In this document: positions 1 through 10,431 of the stretch, piece after piece
How positions within the stretch are numbered: position 1 is the first letter of the stretch
Layout of the letters: every line of letters begins with the position of its first letter
From: Chionoecetes opilio
Taxonomy: Eukaryota; Arthropoda; Malacostraca; Decapoda; Majidae
Direction of reading: 5' to 3'
NCBI GenBank assembly: GCA_016584305.1
Contig: JACEEZ010003824.1
Location: forward strand, 200,001 to 264,000
DNA: 64,000 bases
Translations under genes and position numbers: made by a program
The notes under the pieces: model-generated
What the model saw: only the letters and a program-made list of their open reading frames with translations
Told to the model about the DNA's origin: nothing
Databases searched by the model: none

Positions 1-45
1 TATGCAAAAAAAAGTGGGTCTGGACGATTACTTTAAGATTGCCTT
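1..45 (+). repeat. dispersed repeat end (family X), cut by the window edge
   Basis: The core GTCTGGACGATTACTTTAA recurs at 60090-60125 in the same orientation and inverted near 5385-5440. The longer copies share about 150 bp including a stretch reading TCGTGTTTTTACGGAAATA. No coding content is seen, and the family is not identified. Confidence 0.6.
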
Positions 46-299
46 ATTTTGGTTAAAATAACATCAAATATTGGTCGCTAGCACCCAGTTGTCCGCAAGT
101 TGTCTATCTAATCAAGATTTATGGACATTTGGAACGGGATCTTAATATTTAGTGCAGTGGCCTATTCTTGGAGAATTCTTGGAGAGCACGTATGAGAGAG
201 AATGAGAGGCAGGGGGCCCCTCAGTGATAGGGGACCCCGTATGAATGGGATGCAGAGAGAGGTAGGAGGGGAAAATGAAACCCTTACCTGTGCTTCCCC
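46..299. other. no recognisable feature
   Basis: There is no convincing ORF, repeat or RNA gene. A GA-rich stretch at about 190-280 leads into the retrotransposon fragment. Confidence 0.5.
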
Positions 300-445
300 C
301 TTTTGCTTCTCTCCCAACAGATTGCGTGTGTGGGAAAACGCCGGACCAAAGGCTTCACCGACAGCATCAGCTGGGTGACTCCCAACTCATGCTCAAGCTC
401 AACGCAAGTTACGCAACACGGAAGAGAATGAATTAGAGCAAACTA

Positions 446-1507
446 GTGAATACAAGTATCTATATAGTGATGTGCATGAGTTCCAATGGATGTGGAAAAG
501 CAAAGGCTGAAAAGATCAGCCAGGTAAATCAGTGGGTTGGTCGACTTGAGAGTGTGGCAAGGATGAGGGCAAGCAAGTATGATGTGTTGAGGGAAGTGTG
601 GAAGAGTGTGGCTGTCCCAAGCATTATGTATGGTATGGATGTGATTGCATGGAATGAGAGTGAAATAGAGATATTGAAAGTGGGACAAAATAGAGCAGCA
701 AGAATGGCACTGAATGCACCCAGGTATGCAGCGACTGAAGGTTTAAGAGATGACATGGGATGGAGTACATTTAGGGAGAGACATTCGAAAGCAACACTTT
801 GGTATAAGATCAGACTGGAACGAATGGAGGACACAAGATTGGCACGAAAAGTTTATTTGTGGCGTGAATGTAGTAGTAAATGGGGGAAGCGATGCCAAAA
901 AATGGTAGATAGAAGTGAATTACGATTTTGGTGGATGTATCAACTGATAGATGGAAGACCGAATGTAGTTGAATGGAAGATGATGAACGGTGATGAAGAA
1001 GGCTTTGAGTGGGATGTGAGAAAGTGGAAAATTGAGATCGATAGAGTAGTGAAGTATGTGGGGCTGAGTAAGTGGAAAAATGAGATGGAGCAAAAGAAAT
1101 CACTAGAATGGTATAAGGAGAAAGAGGCACCAGCGTATGAAAGTGTGTATGATGGAACCATGTGTGGCGACCTTCTCTTCCAAGCCAGAACACAGTGTAT
1201 GGATGTAAATGCAAGGAACTATAGATGGTCTGAGTCAGGCAGCAAAGTGTGCCAGATGTGTGACATGGGTGAGGATGAAACAGTGGAACATGTGATACTA
1301 GAATGTGAGAAGTATAGCGGGGAGAGAACGGAAATGATGCGTGTGGTTTTGACTGAAATGGGAGGTGACATGAACGAGGTGGTTGAAAGGACAGGAAGAG
1401 AATGGATGTTATTACTGCTGGGACTGTGTGGTGAGACAAGTGGACGGATGATTGAGACAGTGAAAGAGTTTTTGGAAAGAATGTGGTATATGAGAAATAG
1501 ACAATAG
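446..1507 (+). CDS. C-terminal part of a non-LTR retrotransposon ORF2 (5'-truncated)
   Basis: This 353-codon frame is the tail of a LINE polyprotein, downstream of the reverse transcriptase palm. It carries the thumb-like segment NQWVGRLESVARMRASKY, then VAVPSIMYGMDVIAW and QNRAARMALNAPRY, and ends with a zinc knuckle CQMCDMGEDETVEHVILEC (C-x2-C-x8-H-x4-C) and a conserved C-terminal block ending FLERMWYMRNRQ. The same arrangement is familiar from Jockey/CR1-like elements abundant in ticks and crustaceans (recalled, not searched). The catalytic YADD part and the endonuclease are absent. Just upstream, EQTSEYKYL, which belongs to the same protein, lies in another frame, so the copy has at least one frameshift. 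The start at 446 is simply the first start in the open frame and not a real initiation site. The endonuclease fragment at 19.8-21.6 kb looks like the same family. Confidence 0.8.
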   Translation: MNTSIYIVMCMSSNGCGKAKAEKISQVNQWVGRLESVARMRASKYDVLREVWKSVAVPSIMYGMDVIAWNESEIEILKVGQNRAARMALNAPRYAATEGLRDDMGWSTFRERHSKATLWYKIRLERMEDTRLARKVYLWRECSSKWGKRCQKMVDRSELRFWWMYQLIDGRPNVVEWKMMNGDEEGFEWDVRKWKIEIDRVVKYVGLSKWKNEMEQKKSLEWYKEKEAPAYESVYDGTMCGDLLFQARTQCMDVNARNYRWSESGSKVCQMCDMGEDETVEHVILECEKYSGERTEMMRVVLTEMGGDMNEVVERTGREWMLLLLGLCGETSGRMIETVKEFLERMWYMRNRQ

Positions 1508-1544
1508 ACTCTACGGCCCTAAAACAAGAACAAGAACAAGACTA

Positions 1545-1630
1545 CAGGAGCAGCCGGTTTAAAGGCCTGGCCTATGAAGAAAAGGCCACCTGTAACATCA
1601 AGATCAAGATCAATGGCCTGCACCGCCTGC
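1545..1630 (+). mobile_element. LINE fragment, left part, interrupted by a hAT-like insertion
   Basis: The sequence ends with KINGLHRL and is followed by target duplicate CCGCCTGC at 1623-1630. Translation resumes at 5700 as RLRLCPAPDAGFSPLSNT, so positions 1630 and 5708 were once contiguous. Confidence 0.6.
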
Positions 1631-1721
1631 TAGGGCTGGGCAGGAACCGTTAATTTTGGAACCGCAGGTTCCGGTTCCATAGACTCTCGGAATCGTTGGA
1701 ACCGGTCCGGAACCGGTTCCG

Positions 1722-2107
1722 GTAATTTAAAAAAAAAAAAAAAAAAAAATATAGCAAATAAAAAAATACAAAAAATTTATGATTAAAAAATATATATAAA
1801 TAAAAAAAAAAAAAAAAAAAAAATCAGTAAATAAAAAACATCAATAAATATATATATGAAAAATAAGTACATATATAAATATGAAATAAAAAAATATAAA
1901 TTAGATAAATAAAATATAAAAAAATCTCTCTCTATATATATATATATAAATATATAGTATTATATATATTAATATAATATAATATATATATAATATATAT
2001 ATATATAATATAATATATATAATATTTATTATATAATATATAATATATATTATATAATATGTATATTATTATAATAATTATAATATTATATTTATATATA
2101 TGTAAAT

Positions 2108-2183
<76 letters not shown>

Positions 2184-2190
2184 TATTATA
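1722..2190. repeat. AT-rich low-complexity tract and (TA)n microsatellite
   Basis: Runs of A followed by several hundred bases of TA/TATAA simple sequence lie inside the hAT-like element. Confidence 0.9.
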
Positions 2191-2251
2191 TTATGATTTA
2201 GTCTTTGCGGTACGCCACTGCCTATGAGTCATATCTATAATAATATAAGCG

Positions 2252-2252
2252 A

Positions 2253-2306
<54 letters not shown>

Positions 2307-2318
2307 TGTGTGTGCCGC
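2252..2318. repeat. (TG)n microsatellite
   Basis: About 30 TG dinucleotides, with one interruption near 2300. Confidence 0.95.
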
Positions 2319-2502
2319 TCCAGGTGCCGCCCCCTGTGGCGGAATTCCCTCATATGGCACAGTTTTGGAACCGGGTCGAGCAGGGGAAGGTTTTAAGCCT
2401 ATTTATGAGATGATCCGATCACTTTTTTTTCTTCTTTTTTTAGCAGCCTATTAGCGAGAATTGTGAAAAAAAGTGGGTTGCGAGAATTGAGGAAACCTTG
2501 AT

Positions 2503-2770
2503 GTAGGGTGATGGGTAATGGGTGAGTGAATGGGTGGGGTGATGGGTAATGGGTGTGGGGTGATGGGTGAGTGAATAGGTGGGGGGTGATGGGTGATGGG
2601 TGAGGGAATAGATGGGGGGTGATGGGTAATGGGTGAGTGAATGGGCGTGTGGTGATGGATAATAATGGGTGAGTGAATGGGTGGGGGGTGGGGGGTAATG
2701 GGTGAGTGAATGGGTGGGGGTGATGGGTAATGGGTGAGTGAATGGGTTGGGGGTGATGTGAATAGGTTGG
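2503..2770. repeat. TGGG-rich minisatellite
   Basis: Irregular units of the form GGGTGATGGGTAATGGGTGA (about 25-30 bp) are repeated roughly ten times. The complementary-strand open frames are artefacts of the repeat. Confidence 0.85.
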
Positions 2771-2840
2771 CGTTAATACATACATTTCTACATCCATGAT
2801 TTCAGGAAAGCTACAAGGGGCTATCTGGAGAGTCTGTGTT
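2755..2840. repeat. dispersed repeat Y fragment (also at 13.07-13.24 and 34.94-35.23 kb)
   Basis: The core TTCTACATCCATGATTTCAG plus the following AGAGTCTGTGT block occurs at all three places, once inverted. It is a non-coding dispersed repeat of unknown class. Confidence 0.55.
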
Positions 2841-2876
2841 TGGTGGGCCGAAGGCCCACCAAACACAGGTGATGGC

Positions 2877-5040
2877 CAGCTAACACACTTACGATTTTGT
2901 ACGTAGTATAAAGGTAGCGGTTTTGTAACTTTTACGTAGCAAAAAATACGTAACTAATACGAATTTGTGTGGACGCCCAGGTGCGTCCTAACTACGTATT
3001 TCACTACGTAACTGACAACCTTTCTACAACATTTTGGGAACCATTTGCACGTTTCAAAAAACGTTTGTACTGCCTTTTTAACACGTTCCATCATCTTTTC
3101 ACAACCTATTTGCTACATCCCACTACGTTTTTGCTACGTTACTACTACCTTCAGCGAGCACATTGCCACAACCTTCCTGGTACGTACCATATTAGCCTAC
3201 CTTTCTGCAACAGTTCTTGCTATACAGCTCCTTTGAGTTGGAAGATGTATAGTTGTGTAAATAATTATACAGCGAGTAATTTGTGCAAAGCGTGCACCAG
3301 CCCACCAGTAAAGACTCCTCACTAGTGCCCGCCCTGTTTATGAGGTGATCATAATGTCTTGCCACAGTAGGTTGGCTTTTACTTAGTGATCCTCGTGTCA
3401 ATGTGAAAATATATAGTCCTTCAGATATATTTGAATCCTAAAAATGAAAATCTAAGTAGTCCCAATATCCCATAATATCATGTATGTGACTTTTTTTTAT
3501 TGATTATAGTTTTGAATATATTTTAAGTTTACCGTTTAAAAGTTTGAAATCATTACATTTGATTATATAATAAGCATAACAAATAATACAATTTGATTTA
3601 CTAGAACTTATTATAGTATACCGTATTAATTAACATTTTCTCTAATATGAACCTAATAGAAAACGTTTCTACATAGACTATAATAAGAAACAATACATGC
3701 ATAATAACCTGAAATTTACTCTTTACTTCAAATTAAATTTCTTCATCCAAGCAACCGTATTTTGAATGTGAACCATATGTATTTCCGTCACAAAATCGTA
3801 AATAAAAAAAAATAATTAAAGGTGCTATAAACGTGCTAAAAAGGTGATTTTGTCACGTGAATGCTCTACGTAGTTTGTACGTTATTTCGTGTATATAGAT
3901 CTACCTGATATAAGTCACCTGATTTTCACCATAACTCCGATTGGAATTCACGTGGATAACGGTTTATGTCATATTAACCCTTTCACGCACGGTGACGCGA
4001 TCGCGTCAAAACGGGCCCGTGTACATCTTAGCTTTTGACGCGAATTGCGTCAAAAAACATAAAAAAATTCTTCCAAAAATAAAGTATTTATCAGAATCGC
4101 GTCAAAACTTTCTGCGTAAAAGATCCAAGCTATAAATTATAGGCCTATAAAATAAACTACTTGTCAACTCGCTCGTGCGAATGGATTTGAAGTGATAAGG
4201 GCCCGTGTCTCTGTTCACTCTCAGCAGGCAGCGTGTTAGCCCGCCTTCTTAGCCATCCGTCTTCCAACATGTGTTTCAGTTTTCCTCCATTTTCTCATAA
4301 TCTACTGGCCATATGAAAATTATAATGGTAGCGTTGGAATCCTCATAAAAGTCCGCTTTTATTGGCATATAAACCATAAAAAGTCGACTCAGGAAGTATC
4401 GAGCTACGAAGTGGTGAACGTAAGTATTTCTTATTTCTCTTTACTCAATGTTTTTTGAAGTCGTTAAACTCCGCTATATATTTGCATTTCTTGTTATTTT
4501 TGTCTTTCATAAGGCAGAATAATCTCTTGCGAAACCAACGATATATAATAATGCCAGGAAAAAAGAATAATCGTGGTTGAAATTGATAACATAAACAAAA
4601 CATTCGCCGCACAGTCAGGCCATTCCGCGGGGCAACTTAGAGAGCCCCAAATTGATGTCGCAGTGGACGGAAAACCTTAATAAACTTTTCGTGCGTGAAA
4701 GGGTTAACGTAATACTTACGTATCTTTAACATATGTATCCACGTATTCATTAGGTATATATAACGTTTTGAATCCTCTAATATCACGTTACATCATGATG
4801 TTATAAATACGTAATTGAAACGTAAAACCACTACGTAATATATTAGTAGAAGAAACGCATATTACATAACGTCTTAATTACGTTCATAAAACGTATCGTA
4901 GCGACGTAACCAAACACTACCTAAATACAACATAGATAATTCAAGAGTGAACGTATGATTTACGTATATATTACGAATTTTCCTAACGTTACCAAAACGC
5001 TACCTTCTCAAAACGTTAGGTTTACGTAGTGTGTTTGCTG
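2877..5040. mobile_element. 2.16-kb TIR element rich in TACGTA motifs, nested in the hAT-like element
   Basis: The left end CAGCTAACACACTTACG and the inverted right end CAGCAAACACACTACGT form near-matching terminal repeats. The interior is AT-rich with very many ACGTA/TACGT words and no coding frame. GGCCCGAAGGCCCACCAA-like palindromes lie just outside both ends, so the real ends might extend further. It hosts a piggyBac-type MITE at 3974-4707. The superfamily is not assigned and I see no clear target duplication. Confidence 0.55.
3974..4707. mobile_element. piggyBac-type MITE (726 bp body, TTAA duplicates)
   Basis: TTAA then CCCTTTCACGCACG at the left mirrors CGTGCGTGAAAGGG then TTAA at the right. 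TTAA target duplication plus a terminal CCC is the piggyBac signature. There is no transposase ORF. The interior has the motif GACGCGATCGCGTCAAAA and several GCGTCAAAA repeats near the left end. Confidence 0.85.
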
Positions 5041-5379
5041 GGGGCCCGAAGGCCCACCAATAGCCCTCCGCAGGAGCTAGCCAAAAAGCCCGCCCGGAGG
5101 GCGGCTTTGCGGCTAGTTACTAATACAAATACAAGCTTCATTTAACTGAGAAAAGTATCCAAGTTACACAACACCTGTGCCGTTCACGTTGTCCACATTT
5201 CGTCTCTACCAGTTGTCCACATTTAGTCTCTACCAGTTGTCCACATTTCATGGCATGGCATGGGGGGGCATGCAACCATGCCCGCCCCCTTTTGCAAAGA
5301 ATAAATAATAATAAATAAATATATTCATCGAACGAAAAAAAAAATTTCAATGATTTTTTTTTATCCTTGCCATTATAGA

Positions 5380-5535
5380 ACTTAGTTATATTAAAGTATT
5401 CGTCCAGACTCATTTTTTCTTTGCATAAGTATGTTGAATGTTCATTCAAAATACCTACCTACCTAATCCACACAAAAAAAATAATTTCTTCGCCTTATTT
5501 CCGTGAAAACACGACTTTTGTATAACCGTTTTGTT
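5380..5535 (-). repeat. dispersed repeat family X, inverted copy
   Basis: This is the reverse complement of 59975-60125, sharing ACAAAAGTCGTGTTTT and the GTCTGGACGA core. It lies inside the right part of the hAT-like element. Confidence 0.6.
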
Positions 5536-5699
5536 TTGTTTGGCCCCCCACTTTTCAAATTTCTGGGTACGCCACTGATAGCTACCGTCAAGTCATGTAG
5601 ATTACTGAGGAACCGTTAAGGCGGAACCGGTTCCAGAATCGGAACCGGTTTCCAGCCAGTCGTGGCGGAACCGTCGGAACCGGTTCTCGCCCAGCCCTA

Positions 5700-6100
5700 C
5701 CGCCTGCGTCTGTGTCCTGCCCCTGATGCAGGATTCTCCCCTCTCCAACACCATTGAGCACTTGCTGCTGCTGCTGCAGTGTCCACGCCCACCACCGTGT
5801 TGTGTCACGCCCTCAACTCTTCGCCCTGAACGTCACCACCTTTGACCTGCTGGCGTCCACCCCAACACGCTGTCCTCCGCCTCACCCGTGCCTTCCTTCA
5901 GGAGACAGGTCAGCTGCCACGCCTGTGATAGCCTGGCAGGACATCACCACCGGGGCTCCTACGGTTCCTCCTGGCAGCCCTAAACAACACCACCAACACA
6001 CACACACCACCACCCAGCGCTCGGCTCTCACTCGCAACGCTAAAAACTCACTCACTCACTCGCTACTCATGACAAAACTGATCCTTGTGCTACACCACTC
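5700..6100 (+). mobile_element. LINE 3' fragment, right part (zinc-knuckle region)
   Basis: It translates as RLRLCPAPDAGFSPLSNT followed by IEHLLLLLQCPRP, the degenerate CCHC region of a LINE C-terminus, then a frameshifted tail. A second copy lies at 18475-18748, starting within the same segment and over 90% identical by eye. Confidence 0.65.
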
Positions 6101-6190
6101 ATGACCTTTCTCTATTCAGATTTTTCATCCTTTACTACTGCTCTCATTTTTCTTCCTCTCAGATCACTTTCCAGCCAAGTTTTGAGGGAT

Positions 6191-6595
6191 TATAATGGAC
6201 GAGAACTGCGCGGTCGCTACCTCCGTTACCACTTATGTTTTCTGTATTTTTTTGGGTTATAATGGAGGAGTGTTTCACGTTCGTTTTCAGAGACACCAAC
6301 TACTTTTTCTTGGCCTACAATAGGTGCTTGTTCTAATGGTGCTAATTTTATTTTGCGCAAACCAAAAAAAAAAAAAAAAAAAAATTTTGTGGTTAAGGTT
6401 AGGTTAGGTTTCTTTAAAACCTGTAAGGTTAGGTTAGGTTTCATTAAAACAAGGTTAGGTTAAGTTTAATTTTTTTTTTCATTAGCGCAAAATAAAACTA
6501 GCACCATTAGAACAAGCACCTATTGTAGGCCAAGAAAAAGTAGTTGGTGTCTCTGAAAACTGAAAACGAACGTGAAACTCTCCTCCATTATTACG
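6191..6595. mobile_element. foldback element with TTAGG-like core
   Basis: The left arm (6256-6370: GGAGGAGTGTTTCACG, CCTACAATAGGTGCTTGTTC, GCGCAAA) is mirrored by the right arm (6480-6595). The centre has AGGTTAGGTTAGG words and an A run. It has the same arm family as 19026-19541 and 37246-37931. Confidence 0.75.
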
Positions 6596-6924
6596 TTTTT
6601 TTGTTGCTCAGTATACTGTGCAGTATTAATCTACTTCCGCGTATCCTTCAAAACTTATATACATATTGAAGAAATTATATAGTTGTCTAATAGCGCACAC
6701 AGTCACACCCTCCCCGTCCCGCTGCTGTTTCAACACTGAGGTAGTTTCGGAAGTGAGGAGAGTCTACAGCCGCTTGTATTCTCAAAATTATTCAAGCACA
6801 TATTTTTGGCCAAGAAAAATTAGTCAGTGCCTCAGAAAAGGACTACGCAGTCCTCGTCTATTTTTACCTTATTTTGGGGGAGGTCTCGTTAGGAAGTTAT
6901 TAGTGAGGCTAGGTTTTGTGGTAT

Positions 6925-7064
6925 TATTTCAGTTAGACACCGACTTCACTTTGGTGGACGGAATTATTTTTTCTGGCGAGTTTTGATGCGTTTTGAATTA
7001 ATCTACCAGATTGTTTATGTCGCAAATCACAAAAAAAAAAAAGTGATGCGACAGAAACGGTCTC
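6925..7064. mobile_element. half-copy or compact copy of the TTCCAGATGAAC foldback family
   Basis: It contains ACCGACTTCACTTTGGTGGA, TTTTTTCTGGCGAGTTTTGA and GTCGCAAATCAC, then GCGACAGAAACGG on the other side of an A run. It directly abuts the duplicated block that begins at the zinc-finger gene acceptor. Confidence 0.55.
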
Positions 7065-7231
7065 CTGACTGTCACTACTGTTGCAGGTGCTGAGGTCACA
7101 GTCCCAGCCGGCTGCTCCGCCCGGCACTGACCCGGCTCGCTCCGGCATCCCCGAGGGTTTCCGCAGGACCGGCCGTCGCATGTCCTGGCGAGAGTATTGC
7201 TGCATTGGAGGCTGTGGGGCCGGGCAGCAGC

Positions 7232-8005
7232 ATGAGTGGCCGGGAGCAGCAGGATCAGTCTGCCTCAGGGGTGGGGAGGCACAGGGGTGATGGCAAGAAT
7301 CACCTGGAGGCAGGCAGCTCAGGCCACAAAGCAGACAGTGAGCTGAAGTGCCAACAGTGTGACAAAACATTTAAACACAAGAGTAGTCTTAAGGCACATT
7401 CCTTGACGCACAGTGGTGTACAGAATTATGAATGTTTAGAGTGTGGGAAAAGATTTACTGAAAAAGGTAACCTCACCGCACACACCCTGACACACAGTGG
7501 TGTTAAGAACTATGAATGTCTAGAGTGTGGGAAAAAATTTACTACAAATAGATACCTCACCAAACACACCCTGACACATAGTGGTGTTAAGAATCACGAA
7601 TGTCTGATGTGTGGGAAAAAATTTACCACAAATAGATACCTCACCACACACACCCTGATACACAGTGGTGTTAAGAATTATGAGTGTCTAGAGTGTGGGA
7701 AAAGATTTACTACAAATAGATACCTCACCAAACACGCCCTGACACACAGTGGTGTTAAGAATTACGAATGTCTAGAGTGTGGGAAAAGATTTACTACAAA
7801 TAATAACCTCAACACACACACCCTGACACATAGTGGTTTTAAGAATCAAGAATGTCTGGAGTGTGGAAAAAGGTTTTATACCCGTTCACAACTCATCAAA
7901 CACACCTTTAGACACACTGGCTTGAGGGAGTTCAAATGTGATATTTGTAGCAAGTGTTTCAAGACAAAATGTGAAATTACCCAGCACGTGAAGATTCACT
8001 TTTGA
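7232..8005 (+). CDS. C2H2 zinc-finger protein, 8 fingers (paralogue 1)
   Basis: This is a 257-aa protein, probably a nuclear DNA-binding factor. After a polar 45-residue head (MSGREQQDQSASGVG) come eight C2H2 fingers at about 28-residue spacing. Finger 1 starts KCQQCDKTF, fingers 2-7 mostly start YECLECGKRF, and the last starts FKCDICSKCF and runs to the stop. Linkers are HSGVKN rather than the usual TGEKP. The coding part appears to begin inside a 3' exon: a strong acceptor, TGTCACTACTGTTGCAG, ends at 7086, 145 bp before the ATG. I chose the ATG at 7232 because the open frame upstream has no other ATG. AATAAA follows at 8188. Fingers 3, 4 and 5 share the helix motif TTNRYLT, a recent internal duplication. 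The paralogue is at 21946. No effector domain is visible, so targets are unknown. Confidence 0.85.
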   Translation: MSGREQQDQSASGVGRHRGDGKNHLEAGSSGHKADSELKCQQCDKTFKHKSSLKAHSLTHSGVQNYECLECGKRFTEKGNLTAHTLTHSGVKNYECLECGKKFTTNRYLTKHTLTHSGVKNHECLMCGKKFTTNRYLTTHTLIHSGVKNYECLECGKRFTTNRYLTKHALTHSGVKNYECLECGKRFTTNNNLNTHTLTHSGFKNQECLECGKRFYTRSQLIKHTFRHTGLREFKCDICSKCFKTKCEITQHVKIHF

Positions 8006-8187
8006 GGTGGTGTGTTGTGTGGACAAGTATGGTTGTACCCGTGCCTGTGGGAGTGTGTCCTGTGTGGCAATGGTTGGTGGTGGTGGTGGGCAGGGTGTTA
8101 CATGTGTGGTGGTAGCCGTGCCCTTGTGTTCTGTGAGGGAGTAATGGCCCCAGCAATTGTTGGGTTGGCAGCGCAGGTGTGACTTTC

Positions 8188-8193
8188 AATAAA
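8188..8193 (+). promoter_or_regulatory. polyadenylation signal AATAAA of zinc-finger gene 1
   Basis: AATAAA lies 183 bp after the stop codon, and the same position relative to the stop is kept in the paralogue (22818). Confidence 0.7.
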
Positions 8194-8429
8194 TGTATCC
8201 AGAGTTTTAAAGGTTTCTCTGCTGATTGCCTTAAAAAACAGTCTTTCAATGCATAAATTACACTCCTATTTTCTGCAGGTCACATATATGTATATCGCAT
8301 AAACCTTACTCTGTCTCTTTATCATTGGACAGCCGCAGGAAAAGTGATGACAACTGCATTAAAAGAGGATTCCAAATTGTCTAAAAATGTACAAGACAAT
8401 GCGACGAAGTTAGAAAAAAACGAGGCTAT

Positions 8430-9160
8430 AAATATTTACACCTGTGAAGGTGTAGAATGATGACTAGGGGTGGGGGAAGGTGTTGTGAGCGGGGCAGATA
8501 TAGGCTGTGGAGAGGGGATAGGGCTTGGTGGAGGATAGGCCCGAGGAGGAAGGGGTGGGGTAAGGGGGCAGGGGGGAGGATGACAAAGCGGGGGTGAGGG
8601 GGTGGTGGGTGATCTGAAGGAGGGAAAGGAAGGGGTGGGGCCTACGGGTAATTAGCCAGGTGTAAGGCTTGTCCTGAAGGGTGATTTAGCCAGCTGTCGG
8701 TACACCATTATCTCTACTGCAAATTTTCCACAATGTCTAAACACATAGCAGAAAACTTAGATAAGCAACAAAGGCATACTTACAACATAAAATCTAAGCT
8801 AAATGTCGTAGGTAAAAAATATTAGAATATCAATTAAGCTAAATGTCATAGGTAAAAAATATTAGAATATCAATTCGTGGAGCATCCTGTAATAAATGAT
8901 GACCGATTTTGATTACCCTACACTGTCATTCTCTTTACATTTTAACTAGTACTAGTTTAATAGTAACTAGTCACATTCACTGCACTGTGAATATTGTATT
9001 TGGATACATGCTCAAAATAATTCGTTTTTGTAAGCAAAACCTTTTTGTTAATAACTTTTAATAAATTTACGAAAAATAAATATCCTCAAAACACAAATAT
9101 TTTTTCTCTCAAAATATTTATGTAAAATATGGGTGCGTCTTATGCGCCGGCAAATACGGT
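8430..9160. other. intergenic, no gene; G-rich tract and transposon end
   Basis: 8460-8645 is a G-rich GGGGTGGGG-type low-complexity stretch. 8815-8875 has an imperfect direct duplication of AAGCTAAATGTCATAGGTAA. 9128-9160 reads GGGTGCGTCTTATGCGCCGG, a DNA-transposon end also seen near 14900 and 15400-15475. Nothing coding is seen. Confidence 0.6.
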
Positions 9161-9450
9161 ATATAGAGGTCCGTAAAAGCGAGGGTTTACTGTAGATAAT
9201 GTCAACACCCGGATATGTCACGGGATAAATATATTACAGGTTAGATAGATATATTAGGTACATTGTATGAAACTATTTATTGTACAGGTATAAATATAAT
9301 CAATATATAAATGTAGTCCAATACAAAAGTACTCCCGTTCTTCTTTTCAAACACACAAACAGTTCAAACCCAAGTGAACGATGCCATCTGTCCTATCACA
9401 ACAAACACACATCTTCAAATGCCGGTCACTGAGTTAGTTTCTCTGTTTCC

Positions 9451-10431
9451 CTAACGTTCAACAAGTGGATGAAAATTGCTAAAAACTGCTACAATAATCA
9501 AAATCTCTTCAAGCTGAGGCAACAGTTTGCTATTAAATTTATTGCCAATTAGTTTAAATTTCTTCATTCGTTTCACTGTAAGCTCATTGATGGCCTGATG
9601 CCTTGCAATAGCCATGGTTTTCAGAATTACCTTTCGATTTAAGGTTCTAGCCTTACCTCCTGACATGCTTCTTGTGGTGGGTGGCACGTGCAGTCTTGCC
9701 CCAACAGGGAGTACAAGGTCTGCCACATCAAAACCCTGGCCCACCACTATGCCATCACCGGCCTCAACTCTAGACAGGAAATCAGAATTAAATATGTGCC
9801 GGTCAGAAGTATTCCCACCATACACTTTGGAAATAAAAGTGATCAGTCCCTTGGGAGTCACTCCTATCAGTGCCTTGGCAGTAGGCTGATGTTCAGAGCC
9901 TGTCAATGTGGCTGCCTGAGATGCCGCATTACCTGGCGTTGTAGTGAAGAACTCGATGCAGTTCAATATAACTCTGGTGTCAGAATACTGAGGTGGGTGG
10001 CCTGGAGGTAAGCAAGACTGAACCTGTGCTGCACTTGGGTATATCAGAAAAACTTCCTTTAATAGTGTGGCTAATATATCTATCCATTCCTTCACAACAA
10101 TACCTGCACAGCTACTTGAAATTTTAAATAAATCAGCCAGCATGACCAAGTCGAACCCTTGGCGGAGATACACCAGGGTCAGAAGGAAGGCCTGGATGTT
10201 TGACAGTTCTTCCTCCTTATGCTTTGAGCTTGACGCACCTTCACCTGACGGAGGCCTTGAGATGATCTTCCAATAATCAATGTTACTGGCATGAGCCTCA
10301 ACCAAATCAAACATAGTGTAAACAGCATGCGTTGATGGAAAACCTGTGTACCTTTCAAGAGACTTGTCACTTTGAAAAACCGCCTGGATGAAAAGCTTGC
10401 GCATAGACGTGTTCCTTGCACTGGTTTCCAT
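9451..10431 (-). CDS. THAP-DDE copy 1, exon 3 (DDE_4 domain)
   Basis: The acceptor TTTTTGTTCCAG precedes ATGGAAACC, and the exon is open to a TAG at the low-coordinate end (327 codons with stop). About 85% of residues match copy 2 by eye. Differences cluster in the first 60 residues, while the helix-turn-helix and DDE core are well kept. Confidence 0.85.
   Translation of the reverse strand: METSARNTSMRKLFIQAVFQSDKSLERYTGFPSTHAVYTMFDLVEAHASNIDYWKIISRPPSGEGASSSKHKEEELSNIQAFLLTLVYLRQGFDLVMLADLFKISSSCAGIVVKEWIDILATLLKEVFLIYPSAAQVQSCLPPGHPPQYSDTRVILNCIEFFTTTPGNAASQAATLTGSEHQPTAKALIGVTPKGLITFISKVYGGNTSDRHIFNSDFLSRVEAGDGIVVGQGFDVADLVLPVGARLHVPPTTRSMSGGKARTLNRKVILKTMAIARHQAINELTVKRMKKFKLIGNKFNSKLLPQLEEILIIVAVFSNFHPLVER

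Larger units (their letters stand above)
1631..5699. mobile_element. hAT-like DNA transposon (non-autonomous, 4.07 kb, with nested insertions)
   Basis: The termini are TAGGGCTGGGC at the left and GCCCAGCCCTA at the right, an 11-bp perfect inverted repeat with the TAGGG start typical of hAT elements. It is flanked by the 8-bp duplication CCGCCTGC (1623-1630 and 5700-5707), the hAT signature length. Both ends carry subterminal palindromic GGAACCGGTTCC motifs (about 1655-1715 and 5610-5690). No transposase ORF is present. Inside are an AT-rich satellite, a TG microsatellite, a TGGG minisatellite and a second TIR element at 2877-5040. Confidence 0.8.

Noticed and set aside
2399..2866. 155-aa Pro/His-rich frame on the minus strand
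   Set aside because: Entirely low-complexity translation of the TGGG minisatellite.
6400..6470. True telomere (TTAGG array)
   Set aside because: Only a few AGGTTAGG words separated by TTTCATTAAAACC, located in the cores of foldback elements; no long array.
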